A DNA stretch of 64,000 nt, from the NCBI GenBank assembly GCA_021464245.1, contig JADCRB010000016.1, positions 1,622,348 to 1,686,347 on the forward strand, written 5' to 3'. The DNA comes from Carallia brachiata (lineage: Eukaryota > Streptophyta > Magnoliopsida > Malpighiales > Rhizophoraceae). The notes beneath the pieces were generated by a model, which saw nothing but the letters and a program-made list of their open reading frames with translations, was not told where the DNA came from and did not search any database. How positions within the stretch are numbered: position 1 is the first letter of the stretch; every line of letters starts with the position of its first letter. The position numbers and the translations under genes were made by a program. Below, piece after piece: positions 55,091-64,000 of the stretch.

Positions 55091-56979
55091 TGAGGACTGC
55101 TTGTTAGGTTTGACCTCGTGTTTATGACTTGTATATTGTTGAAGTATTTCAATGCTTGATAGACTTGAGATGTCCTTATGTACTTACCTAATCAAGTTGT
55201 ATTCTAACTTATTAACGGTTATGAATTGGATGTGAAATTTTGGTTGTTTTGTTAGATACACATCCCTCTCTAACTTATCAGTGTAATGTTCCGATATGTT
55301 GTTTGACTAATTACCCTTAATGGATACTTTATCTAGTCTCAGGTTTTTGCCCCTTGCCCTTTGACTTCTCTTGTTATCTTCATTATTCTTTTCCTTGTTG
55401 CTCATGTGGGGTTTTGCTGGAATTGTTTTGTGAGTCACATGCTGTTGAATCAGTTTCATGCAGAGTACAGACAATCCTGCTTCAGTTGAGGGGTGGGTTG
55501 TATGACTATGTTCTAGGCTTATTTGGTGCTTAGGCTGATTGGTTTGTAAATTTTTTATATGGCTGTCAAGGTGGATTCTTCATTGGTTTGACATACAAGC
55601 GTAAAAATAGAAAGGCCTTTTTACATAATTGCTGTCTAATTATGGTGAATGCCCTGCATCCTTTCTTAACAAGGATGGACCGAGTAATGAAATTGCTTCA
55701 CATTGGCTGCTTCTTGTGTTTGTACTTTTTAATCCAATATCAGCCCTGTAGCTGTAACCAATCTGAACGTTTTTTTGGTTCCAAATTACTGCCGTGTTTT
55801 GTAAAGCACCCACAACCTGCACTTCTAAGTGTTTTGGGATTGGACAGACGAAAATTTGTTTACATTTGGTTGTTGTTTGGGATTTTTGGCATAAAGAACC
55901 AGTCTTTGGTCTTCAAGAACCAATCTTTGGTTGTGCACTTTTGGGTGTCTATGTTTGTGTTGTTTCTATTCTATCCCATCTGTTTTGTTTCTGAGATTAG
56001 AACTTAGAAAAGAAAGGAAAATAAAAGATAGAGTGGATCTTATCTAGGTGTAAAGCTCTTACTTTGTCAGCACTTTCTCTTGTTCTATATCACCCCTTTT
56101 TCCTCTTTCTGGTACACTTGTTGCGTTTATAACACTATAAAATGCTGTGATTTTTAATCCTTAAAGTGAAGTCTAGATGGGTTTCTTGTTGTACTCAATT
56201 GTCAGTGATGAAGATTTTCAATTGCCTTTTTCTTCTTCCTTTTTTTTTTTTTCCTTTACTTTAGATAATGGAAAATCGTGCTTGGTCTCTTTGTAATCAG
56301 TTATGTTTTTGACAAACTTGCTTTAATAATTGTTATTATCACTTATGGGGCCACACTATGGCTTGATATATTTGGTTTGGTTTGATTCCCTGAAGAATGA
56401 AGAAAGAAATGAGCTAAAGACTGATCAATTTTGTTTAATATGCGAACAACAAATGGCTATAGTTTGAGGGAATCTTGCAGCCAACGTAAAAGTAGTAATC
56501 CACAAACCTTTCCCAAAAAAAATTTTTATTTTTTCATCTTTCTAAAGTGCATGCGAGAATTTCTTGGAGGTTGATATAATTTTGGGTAAACATTATATAA
56601 CTTAGGGGTAAAATAGTTATTTGGCATAAAAACCTTTTCTTTCCCTCTATTTTCTCACCATATCCAAACAACAAATTTACTTTATTTCAATTTTCTTTCT
56701 TACCTAATTCTAACATATCTAAACAACTATCAACAAAATCTTTTTTTTTTTTCCTTTAAATTTCCTTCTTAGCAATTTCTTTCTCACCACACTTCCAAAT
56801 CCAAACATACCATTAGTATTTCCATCTCCTCTACAACATTTACTCCATGAATTTCATTCTAGACTTCACTCCATCAGTCCAAGCTCCACTTTGTCTGCCT
56901 TTCTACTCTCCACAAGCGGTCTGCCTCTCCAATATTCAGCTGGCGATCCTCTCCCTTTCTCTTCTCATATTTGTCAATC
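55091..56979. other. Spacer between two decayed genes
   Basis: T-rich, intron- or UTR-like text without a recognisable coding block. ORFs at 55,588-56,007 are chance. It contains the fourth pyrimidine-rich repeat near 56,605-56,815. Confidence 0.4.
56605..56815. repeat. Pyrimidine-rich MITE-like repeat, copy 4
   Basis: C/T-rich with 'tttctcaccatatccaaacaacaaattta' and 'ctaacatatctaaacaacta', ending 'ccaaatccaaacataccatt'. Similar in make-up to the copies at 3.1, 26.1 and 34.5 kb but the left edge is unclear. Confidence 0.35.
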
Positions 56980-59900
56980 ATGGAAGAACAGTCTCTTCCA
57001 AGGTATTGTTTTTATTGATCCACTGAATGAATTTGCTAATCCTTTTTTTTTTTTAATTCTAATTTCTTTGTTTTTCTTCTGTCATTGAATGAGTGATTTC
57101 TTACTCTATTTTGCAAGTTTTTTTTTTTTTTTAACTATTTCTCGAAGTTAATGTTAATGGTGGCATTTTCATGTAAAAATTCATGCTCCCTAGTTAGCCA
57201 TTATTATTTTGAATTTTTTCTTTCCGAATCCTTAACTCTCTTTTTGTTATTTCTTCGTTTTCTAGAGAGCACCTAGGTGCAGTCACCTATGTTTTGCAAG
57301 AAATTCCTGATTAAGGCCTTTAAGCAGTTTATTTTTCACATTCCTGATAGGGCTGCTTTTATGTTTGCCGTAAAGTAAGGAATCCCGTGTAAGCGTACTA
57401 ATGTCTCACATTGTTTGAGCAATGATGGAGGACCATTCTTGCTTTCTTGTTCCTAGATGTAAGACCCATATTTAGATGAGTATGGGTCAGTCTTTTCGAG
57501 ATTCAGCCCCTGCAGCTCTGGGATGCTGCGAATTTAAAAATATGTGCAACTTTAAGAACATAAATTCCATGTGTCACTATGTGCACTAGGATGTGCGATT
57601 GCCTTAAGCATTATGGAGCATTACGACAATTCTTTTACTATAACAAGTTCTTTCCCCTTAATTGTTTGTCAGTTTTTTGTTAAGTTCTTAATATTCATTT
57701 GGGAGAAAGCCGTTGTGCAGTTTCCAACTATCTTGACGTGTACATCTTTGGTAATTCTCCCTATTATTACACAGTGTTCTATGGTTGCAATTGTCTTGTA
57801 GTAATTTGAGGTAAATTATCGCACATGACAGAGAAATCTTGAAAACTTTCAAGATAAAGTGTAATCGTCACTTCTTTTTGTTGGGGGCGGGGAGGGGGTG
57901 GGAGTCTCTGATCCCCGACGGAGACAGGGATGGGACTAGTACAGGGATCGGATTTGGAATCAAGATGGGGATTAGGATTGCCATCCCCACCCTGTCCTGT
58001 TGCCACTCCTAATACAAAAAGTCAATTTGCATCCCTCATGGCCCCCATCCCACCACTTTCATGGATAATAAAACATTCTTATTTTCATACTCTATCTTTA
58101 AGGAAAAAAAAATTGTTTTTGTTATCTATGTGAGGTAATTTTACCCATGAAGATATAAATATGTTGTCAAGTTGTCATTGTCCCACCTTGATTAGCACAA
58201 GGGGTAGTTTGAACTCTTATATTGGTGACATGTTGTTTTTTCAATGCTCCAAGTTGCTTGCTGGCTAGGTATCATCAGGTGTTCAATGTGGTTAGTTGTA
58301 TAGATGCCTGGATAAAGTAAAAATTTATGGCCTTAGTTGAAGGGGAGCTATCACAGCTTTTATTTCCTTTCTTGGTAAGCTCATCCCAACTGTTTAAAAG
58401 TGGTTCATTAGAAGTAATAGCCTAGTTTCCAATTGATGGACTTAAGGAACTTGTGTCATTTGTTTATAAAGGCATAAATTTTTGCAGAAATTTTACTTTA
58501 GGGCTCATTTCTAGTTTGCTTCAGCTAGTTGCAAATATGAATTGCCTTTCTTTGTAGATGCATAAAGCCACGTCTGTCATATTAGAATCACTAAAATTTC
58601 TAAAGTTGTGGTTGTTCGTGTGGAGGGAGTATTCATATGCTATATTTGATATCTGTTTAAAGAAAGTATAAACAAGATGCTCTAGAAATAATTGATTTCA
58701 TGATCATGTAATGTACTTACTGAAAGCAATTTACAAGAAAAATCTGATTAGTGAATCATAGAAGCATTCACGGTAGTTTTTTTTCCCTTTTGAATGAATT
58801 GCCAACCTATCCCTATTTTATAGCAGATATATTTGATTTGAAAATTTCCTGCTCAAACATAACATTTCAGCTTCTGTTTCATATGATTATTTCGAGAAGG
58901 AAGTGTTAAACACACAATGAGGAATTTGCTTGTCAAATGCTTACTTCAGTATCCATGCTTGTTAAAGATTTATCACTTAGTGAAATTTGTTTGTAGTGTG
59001 AACTCTCATTGAAATGCTCTATTCAAATATGAAGCTGTTCGTTTTGAATTCGAGCCTGCTAGCTCTATATGTTGTAGACTTTCACTTCCATTGTATGGTG
59101 AAAGTTGTATTTTCTGATGTTATCTTTACATATTGTGACAAATTATATTTGTATTCTTTAATTTATGCTTAGTTCATGAATATGGAAGATTATAAGTTGA
59201 ATGCATTTTTATAGTTGGAGGGCCTATAAATGCAGGTTGAAGAGAAACCACTAATCCAAATACAAGACTGGCAAACCAAGATTGAAACCCATAGAAGAAA
59301 TTTACCTATGAAGCAATTTGTTGGTTTGCTCAAGTATTGGAATTCTGAAAGCTCACAGGATGTCACCATTCCAAACAATATTGAATTTTTAATATGTGAA
59401 ATTTAACCAATCATAGCCCATTGATCCTGTTGGTTTTCTGTTTTTCTTTTTAGTTTGTGAAACTTACCCAATTATATCATTGCTTACTTATTCTGAATTA
59501 TTAATTACTTTGATTTATCAGCAACAATATGGTCCATATAGAAGCTTGACATTTTATTGTTAATGTTTTCCAATGAAAATTGTAGAATGAATATGTTGTT
59601 TGAAAATTTGCTAGCTTTTGTTGAGCTCAAGCAAATGAGATATTCATATGTCCAGGCTAATAGGACGACAATTTTGTTGTAGCATCAAGAAATATAAAAT
59701 GTAGCCCTTTGGGATGAGGGTTGCCTTTTCCTTGCTACTGTGAACTGGGATAACAAATGAGTCATAATATACCTGCTTCCTGAATTTTATGATGCCCATT
59801 GGCCTGTATCAATTACATTGCTGGCTTTTTCCTTCATTTTGTGTGTTCCAGCTCAATTGAAAATAAAACCTTATGATTGTTGTTGACTTGGGTGATTTTG

Positions 59901-60914
59901 TGCGCTGCAATAGTAATGAGTGTGGTTATTGTCCTTTCTGCTTTTTCCTCTATGCTTTTCTTTCCCTAGTTATTTTGTTGCTAGAGCTTTAATTTTGATG
60001 CATATAGTAAGTAGCAATGTGGAGTTGGTGGTTGGTGGTGAAGTTGTATCTAATTTTCTATTGTGGTATACGTACAGAGTATGACAAGAACCAATGCAAC
60101 TAATCGGCGAAAAAAAAAAAAAGATATGCACACAACTGATCAAAAGAGTTTTGATAGGATTTGGGAACAGAAGGTAACAATCTTTAATATTTTACCCTTT
60201 ATCTTGTCACACATTTAGCTCGCCTATATCTTGTTAACAATTCTGATTTAATTGTTGTCACTTTGCACATGTTAATAGAAAAATCAATGCAGCAATAACG
60301 ATCCACCTTCACAGCTAAACATGTTCAAGTCTACTCATAAAAAAAGACCAAATTGGGTATACAAGGAGTCAGATGAGGCTACCAGTTGACACATTGTAAG
60401 CATTATGTTTTTTATTATTGCCCTTGAAAATTTTATGTCTGCTTGCTTAAAACTTCAGTTTCTAGTTCTAGGTTCAAATAGAGGAGATCCAATCCAAAGG
60501 GGAAGAAAGGAGTAGCCCAACTGTAGATGCTTTTGCTTCAATCATGGGAAAGCAGCGTTCTTAACATATTTGGCTTTAAGGGAGAGGTGTGAACCTAACC
60601 AATTTGAAAGGAAAGGAAGTTGTTGAGGATGCTAGGAGAGTTCCTGTAGATTTATTCCGTTTCAAGGAATTATGGAAGTTGAGATGCAAATTATGGAAGC
60701 TCATCAGGCATAAATGCAAAAGAAGACGGAAGTTCAAACATCTACAATGGCTTACAAAATCTGCGCCATGATACTTTCTAACTTGCAACAACTTAATCCT
60801 GGTTTAAACATCAATTTTGACATGTCCACAGTTTGTTTCCCAAGAATGCCTTCACCTGGAGATGCTTTTAGTGCTTCAGAACAGCATAACCAAGGACTCG
60901 TCAATCTTCAGTAG
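56980..60914 (+). pseudogene. Decayed multi-exon Ptta/En-Spm-type plant transposase-domain gene
   Basis: A spliced layout can be read. Possible exon 1: 56,980-57,002 (MEEQSLP, donor GTATTG). Exon from 59,236 (acceptor TGCAG): PMKQFVGLLKYWNSESSQ. Exon 60,078-60,173: MTRTNATNRRKKKK...SFDRIWEQK, donor GTAACA. Exon 60,279-60,395: LNMFKSTHKKRPNWVYKESD, donor GTAAGC. Exon 60,472-60,914: VQIEEIQSKGEERSSPTVDA then FASIMGK. These blocks match, in order, the Ptta/En/Spm plant transposase domain found in CACTA-linked genes and in many host copies. In-frame stops (two near 60,559-60,577, one near the end of the third exon) and a frameshift near 60,670 break it. The long introns suggest a former host gene or a spliced transposon gene and not a retrocopy. 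Confidence 0.5.
57880..58030. repeat. GC-rich relic of a 'cccatccccgac' repeat
   Basis: A short stretch with 'gatccccgacggagacagg', 'gatggggattagga' and 'ccatccccaccctgtcc', mirrored text typical of a common plant non-autonomous DNA-transposon end. It lies in the large first intron of the decayed Ptta gene. Confidence 0.35.
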
Positions 60915-61912
60915 GCACCTATATTCTTGGCTTCCAGTATTCCTTAGCTTCTTAAATAGCAGCTTCTTTCTTCAACCTTTCTAATTTGCTACTTACTTGT
61001 ATTAGCCCATTGCTTCTGTTGTTTTCCTGATTTTTGATTGGAGTCAAAATGTTAATGATTGAAGAAATTTAGTTTATTGCATCCCACACCTTGATCTTCC
61101 AAATAGTCTAAAGTAAAACTACAAGGTATTATTTATTGCTTATGTTATTGGTAGTACAGGATTCTCTAGAAATGGTAGTATCATAAGGAGATTTCAATTC
61201 TGAAATTGTAAGTTGGGTTTGCTTTCTTTGCCAAAGGTCTCATCTCATTCATAGAAATCTCGTTCAGAATTTGGTCACTTGGTCATTAAAGAATTCACTG
61301 AAATGTTTGAGAGATGGAATTGCACAACTTTTTGGTCTATGGGATAGGCAATAGACCGAAAACAGGATAGTTGCTACGAGAGTAGAGCCTGGTTTGCAGC
61401 AAATAAGGCAGCATACCACAAGTATAAGAAGACATTAAGTGATATGTTGTCCATTCCGAGACATCGGGCCAACTGTAGTCTTCCTTCTTTCCCTCCCAGG
61501 CTGTAACTATTATCCCTGGATATCTCGGTATGGATTCTGCAATATAGCTTTGGAAATGTTGATTATGGGATTTGTGTGTTAGTTAGGTTTATCTTTAATC
61601 GGTAGTGGTAGAACTCATGCTTATTTAATTTCTCTTATTGTATTAAACCAAAAAAAAAAAAAAATTCTTACTGTAGGATGATAATAATGATGATAAAAGC
61701 TGAAGAAGCTTAGGAAAGAGTTTGTGGGCTAAGCATGTGGAGTCTGTTGTAATTTCCCTATCCAGAGCTTATAAACTTTTTATTTATTTTCTCGAGAGAT
61801 TAAGTATGGATTGTGTTTTTTTTTTTTTTTTAAGTGTAAATTTTTGAATTTGCAAATGTCTATATCGTATTATTTAAAATCTCCTTTTCTGAGATTTTAA
61901 TCTGCTATGAGC
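60915..61912. other. 3' flank of the decayed Ptta gene
   Basis: No coding block recognised; AT-rich with an A run at 61,650 and a T run at 61,818. Confidence 0.4.
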
Positions 61913-62055
61913 CAAGGCAACAGCTTGGCTGCATTAGTTGGAGGTGTCATCTTCTAATTAACGGATTTGGGGTTCGAACGTGAAATCTGTTGTCTCACTA
62001 CCCTCTCAAACCTGTTAGTCTCTAGCTTTAAAAAAGCCCAAAAAAAAAAAAAAAC
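61913..62055 (+). mobile_element. tRNA-derived SINE with target-site duplication
   Basis: The head has a box-A-like segment (gcttggctgcattagttgg) and a box B ggttcgaac at 61,971-61,979, about 45 bp apart as in tRNA genes. A body with 'ctcactaccctctcaaacctg' follows, then an A-tail from about 62,038 to 62,054. The flanking target duplication is AATCTGCTATGAGC (61,899-61,912) and AATTTGCTATCAGC (62,056-62,069), 14 bp with two mismatches. Confidence 0.85.
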
Positions 62056-62069
62056 AATTTGCTATCAGC

Positions 62070-64000
62070 TAATTGCGTAGTTTGAGTACGGTTGCAGTCC
62101 AAAAATTGTGTTTTAACACAAAGTTGTTAAAAAAATAGTGAAAATGGAAGCTATAATATATTATAAAGCATATGATGCAGGTAATTTACTGTTTAAAATG
62201 AATAGGAGCTCTGCAGATTCTCCGAAAAACTACTAAAAAAAATGCAATAAAACGTTGCATATTCTCTTAAAGTTTCTCGTGTTCTCTTCAAAAAGAAATT
62301 ATGCATGTGGACAAGGTGAATGATCTTGTATGTGAAACGAAATTAAATTACACTATGGCCGTGGATATAGATCTAATCCAATCAGGTCCTCATCAAATTC
62401 TAGAAATAGGATGTTGGGGGAAGCACTAGCACAATTTCAAGTACCATTGAAGCAAAAAAATAAATCTTAAACTCAAACGATAGCTTCAAGCAGAACGCAA
62501 CTCTTTGCATGAGAAGGTAAATAAATCTCAGGTCAGGGCTAGATTGGCGTGATGACAAAATCTGTCTCAAGTAAAGCCTCTATTTTCTTTTTATGGTTAA
62601 ACTGAAACTGCGTCTTACACGTCTTACAATATATGGTTATAAGCCTTTGTCTGTACTCTAAATAGGGCGTTGCCCATGAACGTTGGATAATAAAGTTATA
62701 TTTGGTTGTGCGTTTCATGTATGCGTTGAGTGGATAAAAGCAAGTTTAAAGATAAACGTAGCTAAAAAATTGTTTGTTAATATTTTCTGAGTTTCAAAAA
62801 CATGCTACCCTCAAAACCAACTTTTCAAATAAGCAAATAATGGATGCTTTTAGCTGCAGCCAAAAAAAATACAAAAAACAAAACAAAACAAAACAAACAA
62901 AACAAAAAAGTTAAAAGAAAAGAGAAAAAAAAAAAGAATGAGCGCACCACACCTTCATGATCGAAGGCTGCGACCATTTTTCTCAGACGGTTGCCTTGAA
63001 CGATTTGTTAATACATATAATGAAATCAGCATATCGTACGGGTCTATTACAAGTTATTATATATGTAAAGCAGAAGTTAAGAGAAAGTGATAATTTCTCA
63101 AATTAAAAGATATTGAAAAGAAAAGAAAATTCTCCCAAATTCTCTTTCTATTTTGTTGAGAAAGAAAAGCAAGAAAAAATACTCAAAATCTAATTCTCTT
63201 TAAATTTTTCCTCTTGAAGATGGAAAAAAATAATTCTTTTTTGAATAACCCCTAATATATTGGAAGAAAGTATTGGGAAAATTAATATATTTTAAATCTG
63301 TAATATATTAATATTTTCCTTATATATAGTAGAACACTAAATATTTTTGGATATATATTTTAATATTTTGCCTTGCATTTGAACACTAGATAAATTTTTC
63401 TATATAAGTGGTTTGCTGGGTTAATACAACGTAAATCTTTTTTTCCCCATATTTGAAGTATCTTTATATTTTTAAGAAAAAAACTCATGATATATAAATG
63501 TTTTATATCTAATATGGTAAAATTTTAAAAAATAAAATAAATATTAAATTATAAAAAAATCCGGGCATTATATATACCTTTCACATAACACTTGGTTATT
63601 AAATTTGATGTGCGTCCTTGAGGGGGAATGGTACAATATATGTGTAAGACTTCCTCAATTTTTGTGGAGTAGGGCATTTCAATGCTGGGTGACGTTACGT
63701 TTTAGTTTCGGCATGGCATTATTAAGGACATCTATATATCCTACTTTTTTCTCATCTAATTTTCTTGAAATTTACTTATAAATATTTTTAATGTTATTTA
63801 TTTTTAAAAAATTCAAAATATGATATTGCACTAGAAAAATGGGATGAATTATGTACAAGAAAAGGCGAGGATTAAAAAAAAAATCACGAATAGTTTTACT
63901 ATTAATGAGTAGGGTGAATTGTCTGTGCAAGTTTGTACTACCTTTACGACAGCGTTGGCTGGACAGGGGCTGGAGAGAAGGGGTAGGCGGAGAGGAGAGA
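62070..64000. other. AT-rich spacer to the window end
   Basis: No gene seen. An (AAAAC)n microsatellite lies at about 62,873-62,908. The final 40 bases are purine-rich (gagaaggggtaggcggagag). Confidence 0.5.
62873..62908. repeat. (AAAAC)n microsatellite
   Basis: Repeated aaaac/aaac units with small irregularities. Confidence 0.85.

Noticed and set aside
55588..56007. A 139-codon plus-strand ORF
   Set aside because: Cys/Phe/Leu-rich translation of T-rich sequence, with no domain; likely intergenic between decayed genes.

Overview
This is an AT-rich, gene-poor stretch of a flowering-plant nuclear genome, most likely a eudicot. The evidence is an intact HD-ZIP I transcription factor of the ATHB-52 type, a two-exon plant OB-fold gene of the At1g23750/At4g28440 type, introns with GT-AG borders, and many classes of plant transposable element: LINE, Ty1/copia, SINEs, MITEs, a Mutator-like element and an endogenous pararetrovirus.

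Layout. 0.67-2.3 kb: 5'-truncated LINE on the minus strand with an open 511-codon zf-RVT/RNase H cassette. 3-9 kb: AT-rich spacer with a pyrimidine-rich MITE-like repeat, a SINE, and a 148-bp tandem duplication. 9.17-9.71 kb: HD-ZIP I gene (minus) with a TATA box. 12.2-16.4 kb: possible exon relics, decayed repeats and a foldback MITE. 16.5-20.3 kb: an unusual repeat-rich, non-coding block with at least five kinds of tandem repeat, ending in an LTR-like sequence. 24.0-24.6 kb: non-autonomous Mutator-like element with a perfect 9-bp target duplication. 31.5-34.0 kb: OB-fold gene (minus) whose first exon carries an apparent one-base frameshift. 35.8-38.0 kb: decayed, 3'-truncated copia element (minus). 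41.0-41.2 kb: second foldback MITE. 41.5-53.4 kb: decayed endogenous caulimovirid (plus), split by a complete copia element at 42,081-46,835 with matching 245-bp LTRs and a TATTT target duplication. 54.2-60.9 kb: decayed Myb/SANT-like gene followed by a decayed multi-exon Ptta/En-Spm-type gene (both plus). 61.9-62.1 kb: tRNA-derived SINE with a near-perfect target duplication.

Only two host genes look functional or nearly so: the HD-ZIP factor and the OB-fold gene. They are about 22 kb apart and there is no sign that they work together. The rest is a layered record of insertions. The clearest sequence of events is pararetrovirus first, then copia into the pararetrovirus, then decay of both. 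The most unusual structures are the repeat-rich block at 16.5-20.3 kb, and in the pararetrovirus two tandem retropepsin-like regions plus two or three related small ORFs around the tRNA primer site. All coordinates and repeat counts were read by eye.
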